DNA of 63,445 nt from Dipetalonema caudispina. Taxonomy: Eukaryota; Nematoda; Chromadorea; Rhabditida; Onchocercidae. The stretch covers positions 1 to 63,445 of the forward strand of contig JABVXV010000348.1 of assembly GCA_013365325.1 (NCBI GenBank), in the 5' to 3' direction. A program made the translations under genes and the position numbers. Shown in pieces: positions 38,701 to 52,505 of this stretch (its first letter is position 1; every line of letters starts with the position of its first letter). The notes under the pieces were generated by a model. It was not told where the DNA came from and did no database searches. It saw only the letters and a list, made by a program, of their open reading frames with translations.

Positions 38701-41354
38701 AAGAGAGAGAGAGAGAGAAGGAAAGGGTAAGGTTACTGTTAAGACTTGTGAAGTTCTCAAGAATGTTTTATTAAGCAGTTGAAATTTGAATTTAATTGAC
38801 AGGAATATGTGCTTTTCTTCATTAATCTTTGAAGTGAGGCAAAGAAGTATTCAATAAATTAGCAAAGACGGGAAGAGAGAAAGAGAATGGGCAAAATGGA
38901 CTGGCAATGATGTCATTCGGAGAAAGCTTGGAGGGTTAAAATGGCAGGCCATAGGGCAATATGATGAGGTTGGTCCTATGGACATTGTTGTTATTCTCTT
39001 TCCTATATAAAGAGCAGAGAGGCCTCTCAGTCGGCCCTTTAAACAGAAAGGCCTATGCTTTTCCATCCCATAAACTAACTCTTTGTTATGCATGAATTTA
39101 ATATATGATGGAAATGGATGGATTCTAAGCTTAGGTTTATAAATAGACTTAACTTTAGAGTCCACCCACTTTCATCTCTCATTAATGTGTTCTGTAAATA
39201 TGTTTTTAATGTGACAACTCTTTTAACTATTGACGTCATTAGTCTTTTGTGGTGAGGAATATTTCGATTTGATGACGTGATACAAGAATGTAGCAGATAT
39301 AAACACAAAGTTTATTTTTTGTAGTTGTAGTATTGGCTACCGCACTTACGCAGATCGACTTTGCGAAATGGAATAGAATTTCGCAAGATTTCTGGTTTGG
39401 TTTCTTTTGGCATAGCTTACCAGTGAGAATGAAGATTCTTTTAGGGAAGCTTCCTTGAAACTGGAAAGTTACCATTATTAACAAATGTGATTTTATTTGT
39501 CGAATTTTTTACTGGAAGAAAATATACGGGTGAAAATATAAAGAACGGAATGCAAATATTTCAATTAAAAACCTATTTCTCTCAACTGTTTACATTCGTT
39601 TTCCCATCTTAAATGATGTGCACTTTCTCATTTGCGTATTTAATGTCCATGAGGCTGTAGTTCAAAATGTTATAATCTTTGAGAGAATTTCACTTTAATT
39701 TATACAACTTCAATTTAATTCCAAATAACATTGCTATCTTTTAACAAAATTTCATTTTTCTAAATAAAGCACACAGAGAATATTCGCTATTTAGAATTTG
39801 CATATTTACTTATGAAACATTATCGTTTACTCAAAAATTTTGATGAAAGATGAAGGTAGATAAATTCCGGTATTTTACCATCCGGATCTATTTAGGCTTT
39901 AGGAATCTGTGAGGCATTTATTTTAGCGAAAAGGAAAAGAGCAAAAAAATGACAGGAGGAGAAAAAAAAAAGGTAAGAAGACAAGAAAAGGATATTGTCA
40001 ACGTATTCCATATACATCCGTCGTGGAATGTTTCGGGTTGGCCTATCGAATGTTTTGAACTTCGCTTTCCTGTTATCAGTGCTCCTCTTATCTTAACAGA
40101 AGTTTACCTTCTATCTATCCTGATCTTGTCTCTGTAGCTATCATCATTCCAGGATATCTGGATCAGAGTAAGTGAAAGTGGCGACAGGTGGCAAATGGTT
40201 AGTTTCATAAAATGAAATCGTAAACATACTATTTGCCATCATTATTGACAGCGCTGTTCAACTTCTCAGTTCCGGCTTACAGAGCCAAGAAAAGAGGAGG
40301 GTCCATCAACGTACCCATAGTTTCCGCCTCCCAACAGAAATCAATCTTGAAGCCACCTTCATCACATCACATCACATCACATCGCATCACATTTCATCTC
40401 ATCATACTATCGGTATTGTCATCGTTTACATTATTCCATTGTCATCATTCATATCACATATACTTCACAATATCTCATCAATTTCTTTCTTCTTCATCAT
40501 CTTCCTTTGTATTATTAATAACAAGATAGTGCGGAAATTAAGTAAGACTTATGTCCCTGAAGTTTATTGTGAAGAGAAATCCTATTGTGAACTAATCGGC
40601 CAATTTCAAGTTCAACAAATTGCTTTTAGACCGAGCAAAAATTAGAAATAGTTTTAAAGCTACGAAATGAATTTGAAATAAATAGACTCGGCTGTGATTA
40701 AAATTCGGACAAAGATTATTCCGCCATCATTGAAACTAACGAAAAGCAAAGATTAGTGCTCCGATACTTTGTTATCATTCATTGTGTGTCGTTCCACACT
40801 GCATGCAATTTCCCTTATCACTATATCACATCACATTGCACTCATTACGCTCAATAAGTTACAGTGTGTTGATCCAAGTTTTTTTGCGCCTTGCTTAAAA
40901 TTTCGAACCTCCACCAAATGGTTTCTAATGAACTGTTTCCTAAAAAATAATTAATATTAGGCAGTTAACGATTTGCAAAAGTGAATTGCAAATAAGTGTT
41001 ATGATAGATGATCCACTTGGATTACTTCCTTTACATTTTCATTGTAACTGTTTTTTATTGCGTCATTTGCGCTTCTGAATTAATTATCACTTTCATACTT
41101 CATTCCTCACCGTATTATTTTTATCATTTCCAGTAATACTGTCTTCTTCATACAACCATTTCTTTGAAGGGTTGTTTATAATTGTTTATATGTGAAGAAA
41201 ATTTACATTTTCAGGACGATTCATTTGCAATTTAAAACTAAATTAATTACCTTATTTCAAACACAAAATTCGAGATGATATAAATGCGAAGTGCTTATTT
41301 TTGGCACGGAAATTTTTATGTTATCCAGTAAAAAGCTAAAATCGCGAAAAATAT

Positions 41355-41383
41355 TACATATCTTAATGGTGTTAAGATATGTA
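41355..41383. other. perfect 12-bp inverted repeat upstream of TENT5
   Basis: Arms tacatatcttaa and ttaagatatgta flank a 5-bp loop. The hairpin ends 68 bp before the acceptor that opens the first TENT5 coding exon, so in RNA it would lie near the branch-point region; in DNA it could be a dyad binding site. Confidence 0.7.
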
Positions 41384-41484
41384 AGCGTTCCAGTAAATTT
41401 GCATAAAATTTCGTTATTTATCTCTTAACCATATTTTGAAATGTATTTCAGTACAATCCATCGTCAAGTTTGGCTGCTTCAAAA

Positions 41485-44400
41485 ATGACCTCAGAATGTA
41501 GCTCTCAAATTTATTCGTTATCAAGCACGACAGAGCTTAATCCGACACAAGTAATGCATTTCTTTCTTTTTCTTTTTCTCTTATCATCCATCATTTTTTT
41601 TTTCCACAATTTATGGCTCTTCCAAAATCACAGCTGTATTTTGCAGATTTGATGTATGCTTAGAAAATTCTGATTATTTGAGGAAGAATTATGTCAAAAT
41701 TAGCCATTTATTTTCTGCAAAAGATTGATTTCTTTTTAACAAATTTTAATGTCAACTTTAACCCAAAACTGAATTGTTGTGAAATATAAAATCACTTTTT
41801 TGCATGACTAAAAATTACTCTCTTGTATGTGACTCCTATAGCTTTTTTAAATTCCACTACAAAATAAAATTTGGAAACCTTTAGCTTTTTTTACAACGAG
41901 TAATTTAATTACTACCTCCCATGTCTTTACCACTTTTGAATTTCCACTTGTTTAATTTCTTCAAGTACATGTCTAGAATATTCAAAAAACATGCTGGTAA
42001 TAATAATGGCCATATAAAATTGTTTTGACATCAAGCTTGTTTTAGGTGGAACGATTGCGCTCAGTACTCAATGAACAGGTAGAAATTCACGGGAGAGGCA
42101 ATTTTCCGACGCTCAGCGTACGTTTGCATGATTTGATCGTCTGTGTACGTGATAGCTTGCGTGCAGCAGGTATTGGTCCAAAAAATGTGAAAATGAACGG
42201 TGGTGCTGCATCATACGTCGTGGCAACGGAAGAATTCGCATATTCAGATCTCGACTTGATTTTTCCAATGAGTTTCGAAAGTGAACAAAGCTTTGACAGC
42301 GTTGGTTCTAATCTCATTACTTCCTCCATTCAAAAATTGTATAATCAAACCTAAAATTGTCAACTGAAAGCACTAGAATTTTTCGAACATGAAAAGGCTT
42401 ATAAAAAAGCTTCAAAAAACTGGCTTCAAATATAAAATGAAATTTCAAAAATTCCATGCATTCCAGCATTTCGTCTACCTGTCCCATCATCCAAATAAAG
42501 TTTGGTAAACTTCCTTTCTTCTAGCTGTTATCATAGTTATCATCTTCAAATAGAAAGCTGTTACTTACGAAAAGTACTTAAAACTTAACACTGTTTTGCT
42601 TCTCACATATAGTGGATTGCATTTAAGACGGCAATGAAAAGTATATCTATTCATTTTGTCGAGTTCAGGAAATACCATTATTTTAATCATTCAAACCAGA
42701 CATTTTTGTTCCGTAAAGTTAGGAAAATTATTGGTCACTGTGAAGGAAGATAATTTTAGGTAAGATCAGCTGTTTTCGATGCTATGGTACAATTAATGCC
42801 AGAATCGACTAACAAGGAGAAGATATCGGCCAATACGTTGAAGGATATATATATTCGAAAAATGGTTAAAGTATCGGATGGTGACCGTTGGTCACTGTTC
42901 TCGCTTCACAACGATTTTGGACGATGTATCGAGTTAAAATTCGTAGATCGAATGCGGCGTCAGTTTGAATTTAGTGTTGACAGTTTCCAGATAACCCTGG
43001 ATGTTTTATTGGATCGACCTGACCACCCGAAACCAATCATCACAGCTGAAAGCATGTTTGGTGACATTAACAAGGTCGCTCTCTTATTTCCTTCAAATGG
43101 CTCTCTGCTTTGATTAAATATTTCCCTATTCTATCCCTCTATGCGTCACAATACATATAAACATAATCATTAAAAATGATTGATTTGTTTTCATACTTCC
43201 AATAGATATGTCGAGAAACAAGAACTTTTTAAATGGAAGTAAGTAGTATGCAAATAGAACTAAATATTGCTACTAATGACAGCTGTTTAATTTAATTTAA
43301 TCTTTATCTCTCTGAGATTACTTCTTTAGCAAGAAAAGAGAAATAAATCAAGAGTGATAGAAAAGTGACCAGAAGGAAGTGACCTCAAAGAAATACCATA
43401 TAATCTTTTTCTTCCAATACCCTAAATTTTACAGTACTGTTAGAGATTTTCGCATCTTTTCTTATTTTCATTTAAAAAAGTGCAAATAATTAATGTTTTA
43501 GTTCAAGCAATAGCAGCAAATAGTTTTTGCTTCAGGAAAGATATGAATGAGAGAGATAATTGGAAAGGGTGATGAAAGGGAAAAGAACAGATTCTATTCT
43601 TTTATCAAGAATTTTCGTTTCAATCCAAGAAAGAATAAAGTTTTCGCATACAAATATAGCGATTTAGGCCTTATTATTGCAATAAATTTTCACAAAAAGA
43701 AGATTCGTTACTAATTCTGCTCGCTGCACATATCACCAAGTTGTAGTAGTTGTAGTACTACTCCATTTGGTGATATGAGGCAGTGTCAGTTAGAAGATTA
43801 TGGCCTTATTTTGGGGTATAAAAATTGATTAAAAAAATGTTGTATTTTAGAAGATTTATTGTACAATATCAATGATATATTTTCTTTTTCCAGGCGCTGC
43901 AACATCTGAACGAACGACTGATCGACACACGAAGGCCTGAAGAGATCCGTGGTGGAGGATTGTTGAAGTATTGTCATTTGCTTACTCGTGGTTATAAAGC
44001 AGCTAGGCCAAACAAATGCCGTCAGCTCGAGCGGTATATGTGCTCCCGTTTTTTTATTGATTTTCCAGAAGTCAATAGCCAGGAGATAAAGCTGCGCGCC
44101 TATCTTGACAATCATTTTGGTACCGAAGATCAGGTTACTGTTTTTCCAATCATTTTAGACATTTTGAAAATTTCAATGAACAATGTTTTTAACCGGTAAA
44201 TTTATGCCATCCGTATTTTATGTAATGTTTTAATTTGTCAAATCCCAGAATGATATCGTAATGCCAACAGTTAGTATCTTTTTATTCCATTTAAAGTCAT
44301 TCTTTTCATCAAATTTTGTTTAAAACGGTTTCAATACATTCTGTTAAAAGACGGGAGCATACAGAAAGATTAAAATTTAGAAACCGAATGCTTAAATTGT

Positions 44401-44705
44401 ATATTAAATAAGAGATACCGGATTAACTGTAGTTAAATTCAAGCTTTAATTTAAATTCAAAATTTCTAGTTCAGGACAAGTATGATTACCTGCTATTGTT
44501 GTATCGAGTAATCAGCGAGAGCACGGTTTGCCTAATGTCACATGAGCGACGACAGACATTATCAATGGTTGACAGGTTGGCTTATCAGTTATCTGTCAAT
44601 ATGTATTACCAGCAAAGTTGTATCGGTGGCTTCTGTGGACACACACCTCGTCAAACACTATTATACTTGCCACCAAATGCTTCCTACTGGATACCGGTTG
44701 TATAG
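41485..44705 (+). CDS. TENT5/FAM46 non-canonical poly(A) polymerase
   Basis: FAM46/TENT5 proteins are cytoplasmic nucleotidyltransferases that lengthen poly(A) tails of selected, often secretory-pathway, mRNAs. Exons 41485-41550, 42046-42300, 42760-43074, 43894-44133 and 44475-44705 join in phase to 369 residues. Family signatures are strong: [30 protein letters not shown] (NTase G-G motif, residues 73-75), SDLDLIFP (metal-binding Asp90 and Asp92), [59 protein letters not shown], and [15 protein letters not shown]. Catalytic residues are intact, so activity is expected. The first ATG follows an acceptor at 41450-41451; whether that is trans-spliced or joined to upstream non-coding exons in the gene-poor region is unknown. 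The C-terminal tail past [15 protein letters not shown] is short. Confidence 0.95.
43729..43777. other. 49-bp hairpin in TENT5 intron 3
   Basis: Perfect outer arms catatcaccaa (43729-43739) and ttggtgatatg (43767-43777) enclose an inner pair agtagt/actact. It sits 117 bp before exon 4, so it could affect splicing or form a small structured RNA. Confidence 0.65.
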
Positions 44706-44920
44706 GAATCAACCAAAACGAAAACAACGACCGCATCCCGAAATGCAAGTTTGTTTGCCGTGATGGAATGTAATATCTTTATGTAACTTTTTCTTTTATT
44801 TCTAGAGCTGAAAGTTTGAAATTGTTTCTTTGATATTAAAAAAAAAAGCGAATTTAATAGTTATTTCGATCTTCCCTATGTTTCTGTGAAAATATTTTCA
44901 AACGATTTTATTTGGTCATC

Positions 44921-44926
44921 AATAAA
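44921..44926 (+). terminator. poly(A) signal AATAAA after TENT5
   Basis: AATAAA lies 216 bp past the stop codon; it is the first canonical signal seen downstream. Confidence 0.5.
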
Positions 44927-47730
44927 ATGTGAGCTAAATGAAATCCAGTTCAAGACCTCAGTCACCAGTTTCAGTTTAAATCACTTTATTTACGGTTTAT
45001 GTTAATGTTCCAATTTTTCCAGCTGTATTTTTCGGAATTTATTGGAGCATGTTTTGATGTATATGTATATTAAAGTCTTTATAAAGAAGCAAAACTACAA
45101 ATAGCTTTATTTTTTCTTCATTCAACGTTGTCCCTTATTTCTCATTCTCGAATCCCGAATTTTTTCCATTTGAAAATTCTGCTTTTTTGAGAATTGAATT
45201 GGTTATGTGAAGAAAAATGTATGTTATTCTTCTTTATATTAATTCTTTCATTCAAATCTCTTCTTCTTACTTAGCTTACCTTGTGATATAATGAAACACT
45301 TTTTTTGCTAGAATTTTAGAAACCTTTTATACATTCTCCATATCATTCCCAAATCAGGTTTTTATAAACTTTAAAATACTATAAGTTTTCGACCGAATGT
45401 CAGCTTTCAGTTGCAATTCTAATGATTGAAAAAATAATGAAAATTAGAAGAAATTCTATCATGAACAAACTTCCTAAACAAATTCGAAAGATCAAAAAAT
45501 TAAACAATAATTTTAAATTTTATCTCCAAGAGAAATTTTTTTCCTCAAATACATGTAACAGTGGTTACTTGACAAGAATGGCCTTTATTACGAGTTTTTA
45601 TTTTCTTCTTTTACAGATTCAGTTAGGTCTATTTATCTCTTCCACATTTCCACCAAATGAAAGCACGGAGTGCTAACATCCCTCTTCTAATCCCTACCAA
45701 AGATGATACTTTATAACATCCATCTTAAATCCGTGCCTGTAATTTATTCTGCTTTATTCACTACTCTTTTATTTTCCTTTTTCGTCGTGCTCTTGGAATC
45801 AAATATTTTTTTCTCCAGTTCTAAACAATTTTAATATCTCAAACTTTTACTGTTCTCTTTTTTCTAATACTATGCCGGTATTCTATTTCTTCTATTGTTC
45901 CTTGTTCATAATTTATTTTTAAAGAAACTGGTTGCCTTTGCTCTATCCACGGCTTTTAAGTGCCTGCCTATTTCCCGTATCTTTTCTCATCCGTATCTCC
46001 ACCATTGTCACCAGCAAAGATCGATCCCAAGCAAAGGCTTTTCTCAAATGAATCTCCTTCAATTTCTTCATATTATCGAAGATAACCACTGTGAAAATTT
46101 ACCAATACCTATCAAAAAATGAGTTTTCATTTCATCAAAATTGCTGACAGTCGATTTATATACTGCAGTGATCATCTCTAATAATCAATCTGTAAAATGA
46201 GTAATGGTCATGTTTAATTGCTTCATGAGGATTGGATAGAAATTGGGCATTAACCTTTTCATTCATACTTTCTTTTTCTCTTACCATACATTGTACTTGT
46301 CCAAGTAACTTAAAGTTGGATCTTACCGCTAATCTTCATTGCTTGTCTATTTTTAATTCTCCCAAAAAATCCCATATTATTTTGTGAAGTACAAATAATG
46401 TAGTTCCCAACTTCATTATTCATATTTTACAAAAGCAGTTTCCCTTGAACCTTCATTATTTTTATCTTTTATTACTATCACCGCCTCGTACAATATGTAT
46501 GCAAGCGAATCTGTCAATATAATTCGTACATGATCGTAGAATACGTGATCTGTTTAATTAATTTATTTCAATTTCATTGCGCTTAATGACTGATTATCAC
46601 CAGTATGATAATGATTTCCTTTGAAATGTAATTCATACTTTAACATGGAAAAATTCGTGGAGTGAACATTGCTTGTTTTGAATTTTTCCCAACAAATGTT
46701 AAATATTTGGTTAATTTACTTGAATGTTTGATTATACTGTTACATGGTGAGAAAGGTCTTATGCGTATGTAGTAATAGTTATATTTTTCAGTATCAACGG
46801 GAATTATATCACTAGAATGGGCTAATTAGATGTTTATTATGTGAAAAGTTTTCGGAAAGTTTAGCATTTGTATGAAAAGGGAGACTGAAGGAAGTATGAG
46901 AAAAAGTTAATTTTATCACTAACAGTCTGGAGACTCCAATTTTAACTTTCGGTTATTGATAAGATCAAATATCACGACCAGAAAGGCGGAAAAGAGAAGA
47001 ATCAGTTTCTTCTTGAATTGCATCAAATTTATATTCATACGCATTCTGTTCAGAAATTATTTTGTAACAGCAGTGTTTTGATATTGTTCTTTTTCATCTT
47101 AAAAAAGTTAGAATTTTCCAGGAACTTTTCACCTTACTTGAAAAAAAGTAATAAAAAAATTGTAACATCGCTGGTTTGCAGTTTACTATTTTGCAAGACA
47201 ACACAATGAACAGTCTGATGACTAAAATGAACAATCTGATAGCTGAAATCAATAGAATTGAGAAGAAAGTTTTAAATTTTTAAAGAACGAAATTTTCTCT
47301 AGTTCACAGTAATTTTGATGTATAATTTAGTATAATATATCGGAGAATCGAATAAACTACTGAAACGATTATAAGCAAAAAACATCATTCTATAGTGAAA
47401 TAATAAACATTTACTACATTTACATTTAATAGAAGAAGCAGAAGATTTTGTCATTGGATAAATGACAAGTAGTAATTAAATCATTTAAGAGTTCAATGTA
47501 CAGCTTATCAACTGTTTTCATCAGAAGCATTTATCTTTTTTTGCTCTCATGATATTTGCATACTTTTTTAGGCATTACATTTTTGACGCTTTGAAAATTG
47601 TCCATATTAAGTAAATACGTGAGAGTATTCTGAATAGACGGAAAAATATGCTTGCCTATTAATTGAGAAGCCTATTGCTAACTACAAAGTCTGATACACT
47701 ATTAGCCAATATTAAGACAAATGACGTGTA

Positions 47731-47766
<36 letters not shown>

Positions 47767-49438
47767 AGCGAGCTCTTTTATTAATGAGTATGGTTTTTCT
47801 GTTTTTTCTTTTTTGTTATTCCTCCTCTTCTGAGAGCAGAGAAAACAAATATGAAAGTTCGATTGTATGAGAGCTTTTATCCATGAATGGTTTAGTTAAA
47901 TCTCAGAATTGACTGGCAGATAATGCATGGATAAATAATGAGTGGAATGATGATGATGTCAACAAGCGTCATCAGCATTAGCTTGTTGTATACAATTATT
48001 TAACCAATACTGATTTCAATCTCTCATTATTTGTTAAAAAAAAAAAAGGGGAAAAAAGAAAACTTCTATTTTTTCCTCGAAAAAAAAAAAAAAAAAATGC
48101 AAGGAAGCTTTTCCTTCATGCACAATTTTCCATTAGGAAATTTGAAATATATTATAGAAATGATGTATGTAAAACTGCTTGTCCGATTCATTTCATAAAT
48201 CATTTGGTTGAATTTTTTGAAATGAATAGGTGGAATATCCTTTCCTGGAATATTCTTATGAATTATTTTCTTATTCATATGTTTGGAATGATCATTTAAA
48301 ATTTGATCAAATATGCTATTTAACTATAATCTTTTGCAAGACTTCGGTAAAAGTGGAAATTTGCAAGAGTACAAAAGCAAAATTTATCGGATATTTTAAT
48401 CATATGTTGTTATTGCGTCCATTAATCATCTATAAATGTATGAGCAGTAAGCTAACAATTATTCATTCCTCGAAATTTAGAAAAGAGCAAGAATGAAAAT
48501 TTAGGTTGAATAGATTTTGAGACTGACGTTTGAATCCCAAGTTGTGGATAGTTGTCATTATTTGTTTACATTTGTATTGCTATTCGTTTCTTTTAATCTA
48601 AGCATTTTTAACCTTTACAAAGAATCAAAAAAAAATTGAAATTAATGAAAATGAGTTGAACAAAATTGGAGAAAAAGCGCTTTCGAATAGTAAAATAGCT
48701 AAAATACTATGTAGTTCCAACAAAATTATAAAAGAAAAACGAATGAAATATATTGGAAAAAGTTTTCTTTTTTTTTCTGAAATAAATCATAGAAAGGAAA
48801 TGATGGCCTTAAGGATCTGTAGGATGAATTTTGAGGAACAACTTGTGTAATGATTGGAAACATGGCTTCGAGTAATTCAAAAATGAATATAAAACTGAAA
48901 CATGAATAGATTTAAAGTGGAAGTACAAAATTACTTTCAAGAAAAGTGTTGAAGCTTACTACAAAATTTTTAATTGCACCATTATTATGAGATGAGTAAG
49001 TTGAGAGTAGTGTCACAGATGTAATGAATTATAAACTTTGTTGAACTCTCGAAGAAGGTAAAGTGTTACAAAGTTGATTATTGATGAATGTTTCAGATGT
49101 CCAAACTTTACGTACCTTCCTAAGCTTGCAGTAATTTTCATGCAGCGTGCAAGTAAGCATCATCCAGACTATAATTTTTAAAAAATGAACAGCAAGAATG
49201 ATGGATTAGACACTGCATCATATGGAAAGAATGGATGTGTGATATGATATCAAGAAAATTGATAATTACAAATGAAATAGCAAATCATAGGCGATAAATA
49301 TAACGACGGCATATGATAAAATATCATTCAGAGTCCGGTGAATGTAAACAAAATTCAGCCTTCATTTAAACAGCCAAGAAAAAAAGACCAAATTCTTTTG
49401 AAAAAATTCGTTTTCAACTTCTAAAATCATATTCCAAA
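44927..49438. other. intergenic region without recognised gene
   Basis: This 4.5 kb lies between the converging TENT5 and BCKDHB genes. It is AT-rich with many short frames (for example 84 codons at 45422-45676 on the plus strand) that look like chance. It includes an AG microsatellite and A-runs near 48040 and 48083. Confidence 0.5.
47735..47760. repeat. (AG)13 microsatellite
   Basis: Thirteen uninterrupted AG units. Confidence 0.95.
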
Positions 49439-49444
49439 TTTATT
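49439..49444 (-). terminator. poly(A) signal AATAAA after BCKDHB (minus strand)
   Basis: TTTATT on the plus strand reads AATAAA on the minus strand, 115 bp after the BCKDHB stop. Confidence 0.5.
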
Positions 49445-49558
49445 TGGACATTTAGATGTTTCATTTTTCTTAACTTTGGGTGAATTGGATAAATGATTGT
49501 TTCACTAGCATCGAAATTAACAAAACATGCATTATTTCAATACTTGCGAGAGAAAAAA

Positions 49559-52505
49559 TTAATGCTGAAAATCGATTAGTTTCTTGATGGCTTCTACTAT
49601 GCGCCATTTGGTTGGTAGATAAAAAGGCTCGAAAACATGCGGAAATGGCGTGTCCCAACCGCAAACACGACTAATTGGAGCTTCCAAGTGCAAGAAACAT
49701 CGTTCCTGAGAGAATCACGAGTTTGTGAATCCACTTTGCATGTGAAAACTATCTAAGCATCATTTGCTCCTCAGAAAATTGGAAAAAAAAATCAACTCCC
49801 AATTATTAGTCTGAGTTATGTTTGAATCTTTGGAAATTGAAACTTTAAATCCATCGAATTTTTACATGGAAAAGTAATCAGTAACAAATAGTTCGCAACA
49901 AAAACCCGGACTACAATTTAGTAGCTCACCTGAACTTTTGTTGATATTTCGGCTGCAAATCCGGAAGTTATGGGTGCTTCGTGAGTTATTAGTAGATGAC
50001 CAGTTTTATTAACACTCTAAAGCAATAAATTCAAATTGTAAAACCAACAGTAACATCTTTTTTATTTTGGAAAAAAAAAACCTATGACCGTCTGCGTTTC
50101 ATAATTTCAACAATAGCGTATGTAATAAGTAAAACGGAGCATGCATAAGTATTAAAAATTGAACAAACCTTCGCAACCGTATCAACATCCCACGGCAAGA
50201 TAGTTCTCAAATCAATCACTTCACAGTTGACACCAATTTCTTCCTCGACTAAATTCGCTGCATCAAGTGCGACATGTAACTGGGTACCCCAACTAACGAC
50301 TGTTACATCTTTCCCTGGAAAGTCTCAACGTATCTTGATGTCGCATATCAGTACATTTATCTCTTGATTGTCTATAATTTAAAAGATATCAAACTAAAAA
50401 AGAGAAAAGTAATATATAAGTTTGATAATCTGCATGAAATGAAAGCAGACTTTACATTTTTAAGACTTTTTGGAAAGTTTTAATGAACCAGTCAATGTTA
50501 TTAAGTTAGAACTTAAATCCTATTTCATGCAAATGGAATGAAATTTTATTATAAAAGCATAGAATAAGTCGTCGAAAATACTCTTTGAGACAGCGAATTT
50601 AAGAAAAAAAAAGAATATTTCCTAACCTTCCTTGACAACTTCAGCTTTTTCAAGTTCAATTTCGTAATCTTTAACCGGAACATCTTCAACGGCTGTACGA
50701 TACAGCAATTTTGGCTCAAAAAATATACATGGATTCTCGTTTCGAATACATGCCAACAACAAACCTTTCGCTTGAATCGGTCCACGTGGAACCACCACCT
50801 TAAACATGACTCCCTATGTTAAGAATATCAACTGATAGATTGATGTTTAAGGAATCAGAATATTGAAATGTACCACAATGAAGCTAAATCTAATAATGCC
50901 TCCTTTGCTTCCTTTCCTTTAAATTTTTTACAGTATCAACTTTCGAAGTTTTAATTACACTTTCTAGCATTTAGATATGGTTAATATTAAAAAGAATCAT
51001 CTCTGGAATGGATGAGAATTCTAAAAGCGATGAAGGAATGGCATCAACAAAATTCGCAACATTTTCACTAAATAATTTATACCTTTAAACCCGGTGTATG
51101 TGTGAAATAAGCTTCAGGGCTTTGTGAGTGATAGAGACCGCCATGACCTACAGCACCCCACGTTGTTCTTATTGTTAATTTCCCGCAGTTAAACAAATTT
51201 CCACTTCTATACCGATACTTGGCCGCTTCATTCACAATCTAAAAGCATAACAGTTGAAAAGATATCGTAAATTAAAAAGCTATCTTTGTCCATCTAAGTT
51301 TATTTTTAACCGAATTAATCTGATATAAGTCTAAAATGAAATTAAAGGAGTACCACTACTTTAACTAATATATTTATTGTAAATCTAGACGCTCGCCTGT
51401 TTACTAAGTATATATATGTGTGGATTCAAGGTAAATCACCTGATCGAAAGCTGGGAATATGTAATCAGCAAATTGTATTTCTGCAATAGCTGTAGAACCA
51501 GCAACTGCCAAACCGATACCAAAACCAGCTATTCCTTGCTCACAAATGGGTGTATTAAAGACACGATCTTTGCCTGTAAATAGCATTTATGATCAATCTT
51601 TCAGATATGAATGTATTTTTAAATAAAGTTTTAGAAACTTTTTTTAAAATATCATAATTTACTACCTAAATATTAAAGTGATATATCACCAATAACAGAA
51701 ATTTGCATATAAATGTGTATTTTGGAAAAGTCGTCAAATAATCTTAGCAATTTTTAATGAAAAATTATTGCATAAAAGAATTAAACAACAGTCCCTTTGC
51801 AATGAAATCAAATACTCTGATTCTTTCAAATACTACTTTGAAATTTTGAACTTCCCAAAGTATTCTTTCTGAGTTTTGCACTTCCTACTTTCATTCGAAT
51901 TAGACTAAATGCAATTTTGTTTTATTAAATATGAAGCGTTTTGCCAGTAGCTGTTGTATACATAAATGGAAAACTTTTTAAGGCACTAAAAAGTGTACAA
52001 AAGCCCGTTGAACTTTGTGAAATGAGCTAATTTTCAGTTGAAATTCAGTGATTCTACCATTAAATAATGATTAACAAAGATGGTAAAATCAATAGACCAT
52101 ATTTCTTCTGCAAGCCAACAGTACATCGGAAAACACCACCAAATGCAACATCTTCGCCGAAAAGACATGCAGACGGATCGTTCTCGATTGCAATGTCCAT
52201 TGCATTGTTGATTGCTTGGCATAAATTCATCGTGCTCGTTTCACCTTAACTTTCAGATTTGTGAAAATGAATTAAATGCGTTAAAATCAATAAATATGAT
52301 TGATTAAGTCTCTTTTTACTAGCTGAAATATTTCCATAATCGTTCTTCAATACGAGAAGTAATTAAATAATGAAAAACAAAACAAAACATAACCAAGTAA
52401 AGGATCTGCTTGGCTAGGCATAAATGCAATGCTTGATGCATATCGTCTTGGGATTTCCCCAAAATTTATCAACAATTTCATAACATGTCGCGTTGTCATC
52501 ATCAT
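49559..52505 (-). CDS. bckdhb: branched-chain 2-oxoacid dehydrogenase E1 beta subunit, mitochondrial
   Basis: E1-beta pairs with E1-alpha in the mitochondrial complex that decarboxylates the 2-oxoacids of Leu, Ile and Val. Eight exons (52505-52394, 52244-52098, 51573-51440, 51238-51083, 50798-50627, 50314-50169, 50016-49930, 49705-49559) join in phase to 366 residues, the usual length without a long presequence. Matches to BCKDHB run throughout: [118 protein letters not shown]. The N-terminus [16 protein letters not shown], with RR at 25-26, is basic and amphipathic, as expected for a matrix-targeting peptide. The first of three consecutive ATGs was chosen; an acceptor (AATTTAG) lies 10 nt upstream. 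All catalytic-interface motifs look intact. Confidence 0.97.

Larger units (their letters stand above)
20136..41451. other. gene-poor 21-kb region
   Basis: No conserved protein was recognised in either strand across this stretch, apart from the island near 35 kb listed separately. It is AT-rich with many homopolymer runs (for example T-runs at 22280-22301, 27497-27517 and 37586-37603) and microsatellites. The longest frame is at 21749-22096 (115 codons from ATG), near chance length for this composition and similar to nothing known to me. It may hold long 5' non-coding exons or enhancers of the TENT5 gene, or non-coding RNAs. Confidence 0.5.

Noticed and set aside
40233..40529. 98-codon frame with SVPAYRAKKRGGSINVP before a CATCA repeat
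   Set aside because: It lacks an ATG, ends in CATCA/TCACA simple repeats, and matches nothing. It could be a 5' non-coding exon of TENT5, but nothing here proves it.
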